Shown: positions 23,896 through 33,767, numbered from the stretch's first letter. The stretch is 64,000 bases of DNA from Mameliella sp. CS4 (GCF_019392335.1 NZ_JAHXRQ010000011.1:1-64000); one strand, 5' to 3'. The notes: generated by a model not told the origin, from the letters alone. Program-made: numbers and translations.

Positions 23896-24375
23896 TCAGC
23901 CCCCGAAATGCAGGACGCAGATCAGGGTGAACAGGCGCCGGGCGGTGGCGTCATCGACCTCCACCTTGCCCTCCAGCCGCTCCTGCAGGATGCGCGCGCC
24001 CTCGTTGTGGATGCCCCGGCGCGCCATGTCGATGGTCTCGATCTGGCTGGGCGGCAGGGTCCGGACCGCGTCGAAGTAGCTTTTGCAGATCTGAAAGTAG
24101 TCCTTCACCACCTGCCGGAACGGCGACAGAGAAAGATGGAATTCCGCCGCCTTTTCATGACCTTCCGTGCTGACGTCAAAGACCAGCCGCTTGTCCCTGA
24201 TCGACAGGCCCACGTTGTAGGGCCCGGGCGGCACGGCGCGGTCCTCGCGCGCGGGCAGGACAAAGGAATTCTCTTCCATCAGGTCGAACATAGCCACGCG
24301 CCGCTCCTGCTCGATCTCCGGCGTCGGCGGCGGCAGGTTGGCGTCATCCAGTTCGATATGCGCGATGCGGGTCAT
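23896..24375 (-). CDS. UPF0262 family protein
   Basis: A 159-residue protein of UPF0262: I-A-H-I-E-L-D-D, E-I-E-Q-E-R-R-V-A-M-F-D-L-M-E-E-N and I-D-M-A-R-R-G-I-H-N-E-G-A are conserved pieces. The family occurs near hisD in alphaproteobacteria and has no known function. I chose ATG 24375; another ATG nine bases upstream is possible. Confidence 0.85.
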   Translation of the reverse strand: MTRIAHIELDDANLPPPTPEIEQERRVAMFDLMEENSFVLPAREDRAVPPGPYNVGLSIRDKRLVFDVSTEGHEKAAEFHLSLSPFRQVVKDYFQICKSYFDAVRTLPPSQIETIDMARRGIHNEGARILQERLEGKVEVDDATARRLFTLICVLHFGG

Positions 24376-24480
24376 GGGCAGCATCCTGAAAACTCGCATT
24401 GGCTTAGCGCGGCCCGTCTCCGGGGGCAATGCCACCAATGGGGCAATTCACATCCCCGGCTCCAGCGTGCCACGACGGCC

Positions 24481-24834
24481 TCAGCCGTCCAGCAACTCCG
24501 CCACCAATTCGGGCGGCCGGCACAGCCGAACGCCCTTCGGCGAACAGACGATGGGCCGTTCCACCAGTTCGGGATGGGTTACCATCGCCTCCAGGATCGC
24601 CGCCTCGCCAACGCCCTCCTCCAGCAGACCCAGGTCCTTGGCCTGCCCGCGCGCCGTGCGCAGCGCCTCGCGCGCCCTCAGGCCCGCAACGGCAAAAAGC
24701 GCCTGCAACTGCGGCACGGTCCAGCCCGTCTTCATGTAGGGCACGACGACAGGCTCTTCGCCGGCCTCCCGGATCAACGCCAGGGCCGCGCGCGACTTGG
24801 AACAGTTCGGATTGTGAAAGATGACGACCGTCAT
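24481..24834 (-). CDS. ArsC/Spx-type reductase
   Basis: A 117-residue thioredoxin-fold protein with H-N-P-N-C-S-K-S-R at the N-terminus (catalytic Cys near 11), and E-R-P-I-V-C-S-P-K-G-V-R-L-C-R-P-P near the end, the ArsC motif. It would reduce arsenate with glutathione/glutaredoxin, or be a YffB-like relative. It sits between hisD and UPF0262, which are usually adjacent, so it is an insertion relative to the common order. It lies 11 bases after the hisD stop. Confidence 0.85.
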   Translation of the reverse strand: MTVVIFHNPNCSKSRAALALIREAGEEPVVVPYMKTGWTVPQLQALFAVAGLRAREALRTARGQAKDLGLLEEGVGEAAILEAMVTHPELVERPIVCSPKGVRLCRPPELVAELLDG

Positions 24835-24845
24835 GCCATGCCCCT

Positions 24846-26153
24846 TCAGCGGTTGAGTTTCTCGAGCCGCGCCGTCACGCTCAGCCCATGCGCCTCTAGG
24901 CTTTCGGACAGCGCCAGAACCTCTGCCGCCGGGCCAATCGCGCGCAGGCTGTCCGGCGTCATCCGCGCCAGCGTCGTGCGTTTGACGAAATCCATCACCG
25001 ACAGGCCCGAGGAAAACCGCGCCGAGCGCGCCGTGGGCAGAACGTGGTTCGGACCGCCGACATAGTCGCCGATGGCCTCGGGCGTCCACTGGCCCAGGAA
25101 AATCGCCCCGGCATGAATGCATTTCGCCGCCAGCGCCTCGGGATCACCCACGCAAAGCTCCAGGTGCTCGGGCGCGATCCGGTTCGACAGCACTGCCGCC
25201 TCGTCCAGGTCGGCCACCGTGATCACCGCGCCGAAATCGCGCCAGGACGCCCCCGCGATGGCGCGCCGTTCCAACGTCTGCAAGCGCGCCTCCACGGCCT
25301 CCGCCACCCGGCGACCAAAGGCCTCATCCGTGCAGATCAGCAACGCCTGCGCGCTCTCGTCATGTTCCGCCTGGCTCATAAGGTCCAGCGCGATCCAGTC
25401 CGGATCATTGTCACCATCGGCAATCACCAGGATCTCGGACGGCCCGGCGATCATGTCGATGCCAACCTTGCCAAAGACCCGGCGCTTGGCGGCGGCGACA
25501 AAGGCATTGCCGGGCCCGGTGATCTTGTCCACCGGGGCAATGGTCTCGGTTCCATAGGCCAGCGCGGCAATCGCCTGCGCCCCGCCGATGCGATAGATCT
25601 CGTCCACTCCGGCGATCCGCGCCGCCAGCAAGACAGCCGGGTTCACCACCCCGTCCGGCGTCGGCACACAGATCGCCAGCCGTTCGACCCCCGCCACCTT
25701 GGCGGGAATCGCATTCATCAGGACCGAAGACGGGTAAGAGGCCAGCCCGCCCGGAACATAGAGCCCGGCGGCCGACACCGCGCTCCAGCGCCAGCCCAGC
25801 GTCGCGCCCTCGGGATCGGTCCAGCTCTGGTCCTGCGGCATCTGGCGAACGTGATAGGCGCGGATACGCTCGGCGGCGGTTTCCAGCGCCTGGCGCTCGG
25901 CCTCGGGCACGCGCGCGCATTCCGCCTCGATCTCCGCCTCGGAAAACCGCAACCCGGCAGCATCCAGCTCCAGCCGGTCGAATTTCGCGGTCAGGTCCAG
26001 CACCGCCGCGTCACCGCGCGCACGCACATCCGCGATGATTTCCGCCACCACGGAATCCACGTCCGGGCTGTCCTCCCGCTTGGCCCCAAGCAGGGCCTGA
26101 AAGGCAGTTTCGAAATCATTCTGGCGGCTATCGAGAAAGACGGGCATGGGCAC
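24846..26153 (-). CDS. hisD: Histidinol dehydrogenase
   Basis: A 435-residue enzyme of full family length, oxidising L-histidinol to histidine at the end of histidine biosynthesis. The signature I-D-M-I-A-G-P-S-E-I-L-V-I-A-D and I-G-G-A-Q-A-I-A-A-L-A-Y-G are present, as are the zinc-ligand region Q-A-E-H-D-E-S-A-Q and the catalytic A-P-E-H-L-E-L. It is downstream of murA and DUF2948 but separated by a 447-base palindromic block. Confidence 0.96.
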   Translation of the reverse strand: MPMPVFLDSRQNDFETAFQALLGAKREDSPDVDSVVAEIIADVRARGDAAVLDLTAKFDRLELDAAGLRFSEAEIEAECARVPEAERQALETAAERIRAYHVRQMPQDQSWTDPEGATLGWRWSAVSAAGLYVPGGLASYPSSVLMNAIPAKVAGVERLAICVPTPDGVVNPAVLLAARIAGVDEIYRIGGAQAIAALAYGTETIAPVDKITGPGNAFVAAAKRRVFGKVGIDMIAGPSEILVIADGDNDPDWIALDLMSQAEHDESAQALLICTDEAFGRRVAEAVEARLQTLERRAIAGASWRDFGAVITVADLDEAAVLSNRIAPEHLELCVGDPEALAAKCIHAGAIFLGQWTPEAIGDYVGGPNHVLPTARSARFSSGLSVMDFVKRTTLARMTPDSLRAIGPAAEVLALSESLEAHGLSVTARLEKLNR

Positions 26154-26600
26154 CTCCGCTATATCCCGCGCCTCTTAGCCCGCCCACTCGCCGGCCTCAA
26201 GCGCCACGACCACGCCATGTACCCGGCAGGCCGGCGCGCCCTTCGGGCCCGGGCTCCGCCCCTTCGCACCTCAAACTCTCCACCGGAGAGTTTACCCACA
26301 GACAGACCCGCGCTCAGCCTGTTCCCCGGAGCCCTCCATCGCTTGAGGCCGATCAGAGCCGGGGCGCGGGGCAATGCAAGGGGCCGCAGGCCCGCCGACA
26401 GGCGGCTTGCCCTTGCATCATCCCGCGCACTGGCTCAGGCCCGAATAAGCGAGGGAGGGCTTCGGGGAACAGGCGAGGCTTGTTCCTTGGTGACTCCCGA
26501 AGCGAAAAACAGGCGCAGCCTGTTCCAAAGGGTCGGCGGGCGGGCGCCTTTGCGGCGTATGCCGCAAACAGTCCCGTCCCGACGACGCTCCCCCAGAGGC
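26154..26600. repeat. Palindrome-rich intergenic block
   Basis: No gene is evident. GCCTGTTCCCCGGAGCCCTC (26317-26336) is matched in inverse at 26455-26474 with one mismatch; inside, GCGCGGG and ATGCAAGGG arms pair with CCCTTGCAT and CCCGCGC, giving one large imperfect hairpin of about 160 bases. The motif GGAACAGGC or its complement recurs at about 26479 and 26518 with further small palindromes (AACAGGC-GCA-GCCTGTT). It resembles clustered REP/BIME-type elements. It could also cause attenuation or mRNA processing between DUF2948 and hisD. Confidence 0.6.
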
Positions 26601-27080
26601 TCACGCGCCGTGGTCCGGCAGCTTGCCCGACGGCGCCAGATACGGCCGCGTCACGTCCCGCAGCGACACTTCCAGTGCCTCGACCTTCGCCCGCAGCGCC
26701 CCGTCCCCGGCCAGCGTCAGCACCACGTAACCCTCCGCGTCCTCACCCGGCTCGAAGGTCACCGACAGAACCTGCAGGATCATGTCGCGGTCCGACCGGT
26801 CGACCCCCTGGCTTGCCATGCCCAGCACGTTGTCGATCACCAGAAGGGATTGCACCCGCTCGACGGGTCGCCCCCGGGCGCGGGCGGTCTCGACGTCTTC
26901 CCAGCGGATCCGGTTCACCAACAGGCCCACCCGACGTTGCGAGACCTGCCAACGGATCTCTGTGACCGGCAGGACCGCGTCCTGCACCAGGCTCGAAATC
27001 ACGTCGAGGTCCCCGGCATCCAGCGCGCCAAGGTTCAGCGGGCGCTCGCCGCCCTCTTCGAAACGCGCATCCTCGGTCAT
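26601..27080 (-). CDS. DUF2948 family protein
   Basis: A 159-residue protein with [16 protein letters not shown] near the N-terminus and [18 protein letters not shown], characteristic of DUF2948, an alphaproteobacterial family commonly encoded between murA and hisD. The function is unknown. It overlaps the murA stop by four bases. Confidence 0.88.
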   Translation of the reverse strand: MTEDARFEEGGERPLNLGALDAGDLDVISSLVQDAVLPVTEIRWQVSQRRVGLLVNRIRWEDVETARARGRPVERVQSLLVIDNVLGMASQGVDRSDRDMILQVLSVTFEPGEDAEGYVVLTLAGDGALRAKVEALEVSLRDVTRPYLAPSGKLPDHGA

Positions 27081-28348
27081 GTCTCCGCCACCCTTTCGAT
27101 CCGGGCACCCACCGCCGACAGCTTGTCCTCGACGTTCTCATAGCCGCGATCCAAGTGGTAGACGCGATTGACCATCGTCTCGCCCTCGGCTGCCAGCCCC
27201 GCCAGGATCAGCGAGACGCTGGCCCGCAGGTCGGTGGCCATCACCGGCGCGCCGCGCAACCGCTCGACGCCCGTGACCTTGGCGGTGCCGCCATGCACGT
27301 CGATCTGCGCCCCCATGCGCATCAGCTCCGGCGCATGCATGAATCGGTTCTCGAAGATCTTCTCTTCCAGCACCGAAACCCCCTCTGCGGTACAGAGCAG
27401 CGCCATCATCTGCGCCTGCAGGTCGGTCGGAAACCCCGGGAACGGCTCGGTCGTCACGTCCACGGCGCTGACCCGGCCATTGCGCCGCGCGACCTTCAGT
27501 CCGGCCTCGGTTTCCTCCACGGCGATCCCCGCCGCGTCCAGCTTCTCGCAAAAGGCCTCGACCAGTTCGATCTTGCCGCCAAGGCAGGTCACTTCGCCGC
27601 CGCAGATCGCCGGCGCCAGCATGTAGGTGCCCAGTTCGATCCGGTCGGTCACAACCGCATGTGTCGCCCCGCCCAGCCGGTCGACGCCCTGGATGGTGAT
27701 TTCGGGCGATCCCTCCCCCTCGATCTGCGCCCCCATCGCCCGCAGGCAGCGGGCCAGGTCGACGATCTCCGGCTCGCGTGCGGCGTTCCTGAGAACGGTC
27801 GTGCCCTTGGCCAGGGTCGCCGCCATCAGCGCGTTTTCCGTCGCCCCGACCGAGACGAAGGGAAATTCGACGATGCCGCCCCGCAACCCGCCCGCGGGCG
27901 CCTTGGCATGGACGTAACCGTCGCGCAGGTCCATCTCGGCGCCCATCGCCTCCAGCGCCTTGAGGTGCAGGTCCACGGGCCGCGCGCCAATGGCACAGCC
28001 CCCGGGCAGCGAAACCTCGGCATAGCCTTCGCGCGCCAGCAACGGCCCCAGCACCAGGATCGAGGCGCGCATCTTGCGCACGATGTCATATTCCGCGCGC
28101 TGGGTGATCTTCCCGTGCGAGGACATGGCCAGCACCCGGCCATCGGCCAGGGTCGACACCTCGGCGCCCAGCGACTGCAACAGCAGCGTCATGGTGCGGA
28201 TATCCGACAGGCGCGGCGCATTGGTCAGCGTCAGCGGCTCATCGCTGAGCAGCGTCGCCGGCATCAGCGTCAGGCAAGCGTTCTTGGCGCCCGCGATGGG
28301 AATCTCCCCGGCCAGCGGGCCGTTCCCCGTCACAACAATCGAATCCAT
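27077..28348 (-). CDS. murA: UDP-N-acetylglucosamine 1-carboxyvinyltransferase MurA
   Basis: A 423-residue enzyme that transfers enolpyruvate to UDP-GlcNAc, the first committed step of peptidoglycan synthesis. The catalytic loop [14 protein letters not shown] (Cys near 115, so likely fosfomycin-sensitive) and the Lys-Asn pair in G-A-K-N-A-C are visible. I start at ATG 28348, which gives the usual family length; the frame continues upstream without meaning. Confidence 0.96.
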   Translation of the reverse strand: MDSIVVTGNGPLAGEIPIAGAKNACLTLMPATLLSDEPLTLTNAPRLSDIRTMTLLLQSLGAEVSTLADGRVLAMSSHGKITQRAEYDIVRKMRASILVLGPLLAREGYAEVSLPGGCAIGARPVDLHLKALEAMGAEMDLRDGYVHAKAPAGGLRGGIVEFPFVSVGATENALMAATLAKGTTVLRNAAREPEIVDLARCLRAMGAQIEGEGSPEITIQGVDRLGGATHAVVTDRIELGTYMLAPAICGGEVTCLGGKIELVEAFCEKLDAAGIAVEETEAGLKVARRNGRVSAVDVTTEPFPGFPTDLQAQMMALLCTAEGVSVLEEKIFENRFMHAPELMRMGAQIDVHGGTAKVTGVERLRGAPVMATDLRASVSLILAGLAAEGETMVNRVYHLDRGYENVEDKLSAVGARIERVAET

Positions 28349-28355
28349 GCCTGTC

Positions 28356-28526
28356 CTATTCCTCGCCCGGCGTTTCGCCATTGTCCTGTGCAGCGGGCTC
28401 TGCGGCGTCCTGCCGCGCCCGGGCCTGGGCCTTGCGGCGCGCAAGGTTGGCTTTCAGCGCCGCCTTCAGCCGCGCATCCCTGCCGTCATTGCCACTTTGG
28501 CCCCGCCGTTTGTCATCCTGCTTCAT
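28356..28526 (-). CDS. Small basic protein upstream of murA
   Basis: A 56-residue, Lys/Arg/Ala-rich protein ([10 protein letters not shown] then [15 protein letters not shown]) with a helical, nucleic-acid-binding look and an acidic tail. It ends seven bases before murA, so the two are probably co-transcribed. I believe similar short frames precede murA in related genomes, but cannot verify that here. Confidence 0.55.
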   Translation of the reverse strand: MKQDDKRRGQSGNDGRDARLKAALKANLARRKAQARARQDAAEPAAQDNGETPGEE

Positions 28527-28656
28527 GGCGCGGGTGTACCCCAGCCGGGATAGCTGGTCCAGCCTGCGGCAAAGCGTTGGGCAAAGCTTTGTCCGTTTTT
28601 TCAATTCGACCTCTTGCGCGGTCAGAATTTCCGGTCTAAGAGGCCCGCCACACGCT

Positions 28657-28731
<75 letters not shown>

Positions 28732-29465
28732 TTTTCCCAGGCTCTCGTATCAGAACGGCCGCTGGTTCCGCAGCGATTGGCAGCTCCCTGTGACCGGGCG
28801 CACGAAGGCAAAGTCGGACCCCGTGCCGCCTGTTTCGCATGCTTTTATCCGGCAGGATACTGTTGCCTGGAACACCTCAGAGCGCAGCGCTTTTGTCCAG
28901 GCACGGCGTCGCCCCGCCGCAGAACCATGTGAGCATTCCCTCTCAAGCAATTGATTCCGAATTTAAAAACGGGGCACTTACGTGGTGCGGTACACTCGCT
29001 CGGATTTCTCCCTCTCTCAGGCCATTTTCGCGGTTATTCCGCGAAAACTTCACTCACAGAAACCCCGGGCGCCAACCCGTTGATTCAACGTCACCTTCGG
29101 AAGTTACTCCCAGATCCCCACGAGGATCGAGGCAAAGGCCAGCCCAACGCAGGGGCCAAAACGCCTCCCCGATCTGAATTCCCTGTGCAAACATCGTGTA
29201 ATGACAATAAAATTAGCCACTACACACCAATAAATGCGGTAAAAGTTGTTTCTTGGAAATTTCAGCCCACCCGCCACAAGTCCGCAGCCTGGGCCCAACC
29301 TCCCCTAACCCACTGAAAAGCCACACCGGCGCAAATACGCCGTCTCGTCGTGCAAACCCCGGACCGTGGCCGTAAATGCCACTCTCGCCCCACCCTTGCC
29401 AAGGCCCCGTCACAGGGCCTATCCGCAGGTTCGGGCAGTTGGCCCGTGCAACGACCGGATCGCCC
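28732..29465. other. Long gap between tRNA-Thr and waaA
   Basis: I see no convincing gene in these 734 bases. A hairpin TTTTCGCGG-TTATT-CCGCGAAAA lies at 29025-29047, and the stretch 29195-29260 is unusually AT-rich for this genome and may hold the waaA promoter. I found no copy of the tRNA 3' end that would mark an integrated island. Confidence 0.5.
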
Positions 29466-30689
29466 GTGTTTCTCTATCGCCTGCTCCTCAGCTTCTTTGC
29501 CGCCGGCACCCTGGTACGCGCCATGCGTCGGGGCGGGATCGCTGCGGCGCGGTCGCGGCTGTCGACCGGCACGCCGCCCCCCGGCGCGCATGTCTGGTTG
29601 CACGGCGCCTCCAACGGGGAACTCGCCTCTGTCCGGCCTCTTCTTGAACGGTTGATCTCGGCCCGCCCGGATCTGCGCTGGCTGGTCACGGCCAATACCG
29701 AAACCGGCGTCGCGCTGGCCAAGGGCTGGGACCTGCCCCGCGTCTCTGCCCGGCTGGCGCCGCTGGACCTGCGTCGCCCGACGCGCAGGATCATGCGGGA
29801 CTGGCAGGTCCGCGCCCATGTCGCGCTCGAGGCCGAGCTCTGGCCAAACCGGTTCATCACCTGCCCCGGCCCGGTCCTCCTGCTGGGCGCCCGGATGACC
29901 CCGGGCACAGCGCGCAGCTGGGCGCGGCTGCCGAAACTCGCGCGCCGGACGCTGGGCCGGGTGGCCTTTGCCTCGGCACAGGACAGCGCAAGCGCAGAGC
30001 GGTTGGCCGATCTTGGCCTGCCCGCCAAGGCACGGGGGCCGGTGGTCGATCTCAAGGCCTTCTACACGCCGCCCGCCCCGGTGCCCGATGCCGGGTTGGA
30101 CGCCGCCCTGCCCCGCCCCCTGACCTGGCTTGCCGCCTCCACCCATGACGGCGACGAAGAGGTTGCCCTGACGGCCCACAAGGCCTGCCTGCGGGACAGC
30201 CCCGGGCTGAAGCTCATCCTCGCGCCGCGCCACCCCCGCCGGGCGGACGAGATCGCCGATATGGCCCGCGACATGGGCCTGACCATCGCCCGCCGAAGCC
30301 GGGGCGAAGACCCGGCCCCGGCACAGGTCTACTTGGCCGACACGCTGGGCGAGATGCCGCTCTGGTATGCCCGCGCGGGCCGCGTCTTTATCGGTGGCAC
30401 GCTCAGCGACCGGGGCGGGCACACCCCTTACGAACCCGCTGCCTTTGGCGCTGCGCTGATCCACGGACCGGACACGCGGAATTTCTCCGCCGCCTTTTCC
30501 CGTCTGCGCGACTGCGCGCCGGAAATCACCGATGCCGACACGCTGGCGCAGGCCTTGACCGCCCTGCAGGACCCGGCGGCACAAGAGGATGCCGGCCAAA
30601 GAGCCCAGGCCGCACTGCGTCAGGACAGCAGCCTCGACACGCTGGCAAAGCGCATCCTGGCGCAGCTGCCGCCGAAAGTGCAATCTTGA
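29466..30689 (+). CDS. waaA: Kdo transferase WaaA
   Basis: A 407-residue glycosyltransferase that adds 3-deoxy-D-manno-octulosonate to lipid A precursor at the inner membrane. It has an N-terminal anchor helix (L-Y-R-L-L-L-S-F-F-A-A-G), the catalytic region W-L-H-G-A-S-N-G-E (Glu base) and the C-terminal F-I-G-G-T-L...G-G-H-T-P-Y-E-P-A-A-F-G-A block. Start GTG 29466 fits the family's V/M-x-L-Y-R-L opening; an ATG 90 bases upstream is open but reads poorly. Confidence 0.88.
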   Translation: MFLYRLLLSFFAAGTLVRAMRRGGIAAARSRLSTGTPPPGAHVWLHGASNGELASVRPLLERLISARPDLRWLVTANTETGVALAKGWDLPRVSARLAPLDLRRPTRRIMRDWQVRAHVALEAELWPNRFITCPGPVLLLGARMTPGTARSWARLPKLARRTLGRVAFASAQDSASAERLADLGLPAKARGPVVDLKAFYTPPAPVPDAGLDAALPRPLTWLAASTHDGDEEVALTAHKACLRDSPGLKLILAPRHPRRADEIADMARDMGLTIARRSRGEDPAPAQVYLADTLGEMPLWYARAGRVFIGGTLSDRGGHTPYEPAAFGAALIHGPDTRNFSAAFSRLRDCAPEITDADTLAQALTALQDPAAQEDAGQRAQAALRQDSSLDTLAKRILAQLPPKVQS

Positions 30690-30741
30690 TCCGCCGCACG
30701 TTATCCTTATCTTTCGTTCAATCGCCAGCCGGAGCCGGGAG

Positions 30742-31185
30742 ATGATCCAGTACAGTCTCAAATGCGCCGACGGGCACCAGTTCGACAGCTGGTTCCAGTC
30801 CGCCTCTGCCTTTGACAAGCTGCAGGCCGCAGGCCATGTCGCCTGTGCCATCTGCGGATCGGAACAGGTGGAAAAGGCACTGATGGCCCCGCGCGTCGGA
30901 CAGGGGGACAAGGCCGGACAGGGGGACGCGCCTGAACCGGAACAGCCGCTGAGCAAACCCAAGTCGCCCGCCGAACAGGCGCTGGCCGCACTCAAGGCCC
31001 ATGTCGAGGCGAACTCCGACTATGTCGGAACGCGTTTCGCGCAAGAGGCCCGCGCCATGCACGCGGGCGAGGCCCCCGAACGCCCGATCTGGGGCGAGGC
31101 CAAGGGGAACGAGGCCAAGGCGCTGATCGAAGATGGCATCAAGGTCGCGCCCCTGCCCTTTACCCCCACACGAAAGAGCAACTGA
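30742..31185 (+). CDS. DUF1178 family protein
   Basis: A 147-residue protein beginning M-I-Q-Y-S-L-K-C-A-D-G-H-x-F-D-S-W-F with a later C-A-I-C pair, giving the C-H-C-C zinc-ribbon-like set of DUF1178; the C-terminal part has R-F-A-x-E-A-R-A-M-H-A-G-E and G-I-K-V-A-P-L-P, also typical. The function is unknown. GGAG occurs upstream of the ATG. Confidence 0.88.
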   Translation: MIQYSLKCADGHQFDSWFQSASAFDKLQAAGHVACAICGSEQVEKALMAPRVGQGDKAGQGDAPEPEQPLSKPKSPAEQALAALKAHVEANSDYVGTRFAQEARAMHAGEAPERPIWGEAKGNEAKALIEDGIKVAPLPFTPTRKSN

Positions 31186-31256
31186 CCCCTGTTCCGACCC
31201 GCGCCTTTCCGCTAGGCAAGCCATGCCAGACAGGCGGGCAAGAGCAGGGAGCCCCC

Positions 31257-31901
31257 ATGCAGATCCTCATCACCGGCGCAAACCGCGGCATCGGCGCGGC
31301 ACTGGATATCGCCCTGACGGCGCGCGGCGACAGCGTGCTTGGCACCGCGCGCAACCATCCCGAGTACCTGCCGCTGGAGGTCACGGACCCGGCCTCGCAC
31401 CGCGCCCTCTCTGCCAGGCTGGAAAGCCAGCCTATCGACACGCTGATCTGCAACGCCGGCGTCTACCTCGACAAGGGCCAGAGCCTCGCCGATGGCTACC
31501 CGCCAGAGATGTGGGCCGAGAGTTTCGCCGTGAATGTCACCGGCGTTTTCCTCACCGTGCAGTCGCTCCTGCCCAACCTGCAACTGTCGGACACCCCGCG
31601 CATCGCAATCATCTCCTCGCAGATGGCCTCGCACAGCCGTGCGCCGGGCGGCAGCTACATCTACCGCGCCTCCAAGGCGGCGGCGCTGAACCTGGGTCGC
31701 AACCTGGCCGCCGATCTGAAACCGCTGGGCATCGCCGTGGGCGTCTACCACCCCGGCTGGGTGCGCACCGACATGGGTGGCACCAGCGCCGAAATCAGCA
31801 CCGAAGAGGCCGCGCGCGGGCTGGCGGACCGCATCGACGCATTGGACATCGAAACCACCGGCTGCTTTCAGACCTGGGATGGCCGCACCCATCCCTACTG
31901 A
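31257..31901 (+). CDS. Short-chain dehydrogenase/reductase
   Basis: A 214-residue SDR of the C-factor-like subgroup: nucleotide-binding T-G-A-N-R-G-I-G (6-13), C-N-A-G-V, catalytic S-S-Q-M-A-S and Y-R-A-S-K (Tyr near 137, Lys near 141), and H-P-G-W-V-R-T-D-M-G-G. The substrate is not evident. It overlaps the SnoaL-like gene by 23 bases. Confidence 0.88.
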   Translation: MQILITGANRGIGAALDIALTARGDSVLGTARNHPEYLPLEVTDPASHRALSARLESQPIDTLICNAGVYLDKGQSLADGYPPEMWAESFAVNVTGVFLTVQSLLPNLQLSDTPRIAIISSQMASHSRAPGGSYIYRASKAAALNLGRNLAADLKPLGIAVGVYHPGWVRTDMGGTSAEISTEEAARGLADRIDALDIETTGCFQTWDGRTHPY

Positions 31902-32349
31902 TCCCCTCACGCGGCCAGAAGATTTTCCCGCCGCCTTCATCGCCGCCTGGGAAACGCGGCGCGGCGATGCCATCGCCGCGTTGTTTACCGAGGACGCGGA
32001 TTTCGTAAATGTCACCGGCCTCTGGTGGCATGGACGCGCGGCCATCGCCAAACCGCATGAGTACGCGCTAAAAAGTTTTTTCAGCGAAACGACACTGCGC
32101 GCGGGCCGGACAGAAACCCGCCACCTGGGCCCGGACGTGGCCGTGGTGCGCTGTCGCCTGACCCTCGCGGGCCAGACCGCGCCCGACGGCAGCACTGCGG
32201 GAGACCGTCAGACCATCCTCACCGCCGTCCTGCAGCGCGGCCCCGACGGCTGGCTGGCCGTCTCGACCCAGAACACCGACGTTGTTCCGGGCAAGGAAAC
32301 CCATCTCAACGCGGGCACCCTGACAGCGGTCGATTACCGCCAGCGCTAA
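31879..32349 (+). CDS. SnoaL/DUF4440-like protein
   Basis: A 156-residue protein of the SgcJ/EcaC-like cone-fold group: F-I-A-A-W-E-T-R-R-G-D-A-I-A-A-L-F-T-E-D-A-D-F, W-W-H-G-R-A-A-I-A and the C-terminal W-L-A-V-S-T-Q-N-T-D-V-V-P. The long overlap with the SDR gene suggests joint expression and perhaps a shared small-molecule pathway. Start ATG 31879 is the first that gives the complete fold. Confidence 0.8.
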   Translation: MAAPIPTDPLTRPEDFPAAFIAAWETRRGDAIAALFTEDADFVNVTGLWWHGRAAIAKPHEYALKSFFSETTLRAGRTETRHLGPDVAVVRCRLTLAGQTAPDGSTAGDRQTILTAVLQRGPDGWLAVSTQNTDVVPGKETHLNAGTLTAVDYRQR

Positions 32350-32358
32350 CCCTGCGGC

Positions 32359-32384
32359 TTCTTCTCTGTCCAAATACTCCGGGG
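32359..32384 (+). repeat. Dispersed TTCTTCT-AAATACTC element, copy 3
   Basis: TTCTTCTCTGTCC then AAATACTCCGGGG, ten bases after the SnoaL-like stop and just before a hairpin terminator. It matches the copies at 17531 and 23407 closely. Confidence 0.5.
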
Positions 32385-32388
32385 TGAA

Positions 32389-32415
32389 TTGGTCCCGGGC
32401 TTGATCCGGGACCAA
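32389..32415 (+). terminator. Hairpin terminator after the SDR/SnoaL pair
   Basis: TTGGTCCCGG (32389-32398) pairs perfectly with CCGGGACCAA (32406-32415) around a seven-base loop. There is no U-tract. It separates the SDR unit from lysC. Confidence 0.6.
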
Positions 32416-32517
32416 GAGGGGCAGCGCCCCTGCTCTCCGCCCCACCTTGCGGCCAAAGCACCCTTGCGCGCGACGTCAACGCGGCGTAAACGCCCTGCGA
32501 TCTGAAGGGGGACCTCC

Positions 32518-33756
32518 ATGTCCGTGCTTGTGATGAAATTCGGCGGTACGTCCGTCGCCACGCTGGACCGCATCCGCCGCGCCGCCAAGCGCGTCGGGGT
32601 CGAGGTCGCCAAGGGCCATGACGTGATCGTCATCGTCTCGGCCATGTCCGGCGAAACCAACAAGCTGGTGGGCCTCGTCGAGGACACTTCGCCACTCTTC
32701 GATGCGCGCGAATACGACGCCGTCGTCTCCTCGGGCGAGAATGTCACCGCCGGGCTGATGGCGCTGACGCTGCAGGAAATGGATATTCCCGCGCGCAGCT
32801 GGCAAGGCTGGCAGGTGCCGGTGAAAACCACCTCCACCCATGCCTCCGCCCGGATCGAGGATATTCCGCCGGCCAACATCAGCGCGAAGTTCGCCGAGGG
32901 CATGAAGGTCGCGGTCGTGGCCGGTTTCCAGGGCATCTCGCCCGAGGGCCGCATCACCACGCTGGGCCGGGGCGGGTCGGACACCACCGCGGTGGCATTT
33001 GCCGCCGCCTTCGGCGCGGTACGCTGCGACATCTACACCGATGTGGACGGGGTCTATACGACCGACCCGCGGATTTGCGAAAAGGCGCGCAAGCTGGACC
33101 GCATCGCCTTCGAGGAAATGCTGGAAATGGCCAGCCTCGGTGCCAAGGTGCTTCAAACCCGCTCTGTCGAGCTGGCGATGCGCTACAAGGTGCCGCTGCG
33201 GGTGCTGTCGAGCTTCGAGGAAATGGACGACGCGGCGGGAACGCTGGTCTGCGACGAGGAAGAGATCATGGAAAGCAATGTTGTGGCCGGTGTGGCCCAT
33301 TCCCGCGACGAAGCCAAGATGACCCTGGTCTCGGTCGCCGACCGTCCCGGCATCGCCGCCGCGATCTTCACCCCCCTGGCCGAGGCCGGGGTGAACGTGG
33401 ACATGATCGTGCAGAACATCTCCGAAGAGGGCCGCACCGACATGACCTTCTCCTGTCCCACCAACCAGGTGGCGCGCGCCGAGAAGGCGATGGAAGAGGC
33501 CAAGGCCAAGGGCGAGATCAACTTTCACGGCATCGTCGCCGATACCAACGTGGCCAAGGTCTCGGTCGTGGGCATCGGGATGCGCAGCCACGCCGGTGTC
33601 GCGGCCAAGTTCTTCCGCGTGCTGGCAGATGATGGCATCAACATTCAGGTCATCACCACGTCCGAGATCAAGATTTCCGTCCTGATCGAACGCAAATACA
33701 TGGAACTGGCCGTGCAGGCGCTGCACGACGCCTTCGAACTGGACAAGGCCGGCTGA
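32518..33756 (+). CDS. lysC: Aspartate kinase LysC
   Basis: A 412-residue aspartokinase, the first step toward lysine, threonine and methionine. It opens V-L-V-M-K-F-G-G-T-S-V-A, has S-S-G-E-N-V-T-A-G-L-M-A-L and G-R-G-G-S-D-T-T-A-V in the kinase domain, and two C-terminal ACT domains (M-T-L-V-S-V-A-D-R-P-G and V-S-V-V-G-I-G-M-R-S-H-A-G) for feedback control. Length fits the ACT-regulated alpha-subunit type. Adjacent ptsP is the usual alphaproteobacterial neighbour. Confidence 0.96.
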   Translation: MSVLVMKFGGTSVATLDRIRRAAKRVGVEVAKGHDVIVIVSAMSGETNKLVGLVEDTSPLFDAREYDAVVSSGENVTAGLMALTLQEMDIPARSWQGWQVPVKTTSTHASARIEDIPPANISAKFAEGMKVAVVAGFQGISPEGRITTLGRGGSDTTAVAFAAAFGAVRCDIYTDVDGVYTTDPRICEKARKLDRIAFEEMLEMASLGAKVLQTRSVELAMRYKVPLRVLSSFEEMDDAAGTLVCDEEEIMESNVVAGVAHSRDEAKMTLVSVADRPGIAAAIFTPLAEAGVNVDMIVQNISEEGRTDMTFSCPTNQVARAEKAMEEAKAKGEINFHGIVADTNVAKVSVVGIGMRSHAGVAAKFFRVLADDGINIQVITTSEIKISVLIERKYMELAVQALHDAFELDKAG

Positions 33757-33767
33757 TCCTGGCGCAC

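Noticed and set aside
25044..27143. Long plus-strand open frame opposite hisD and DUF2948
   Set aside because: Low-quality Arg/His/Gly-rich translation, antisense to two recognisable conserved genes; a GC-rich shadow frame.
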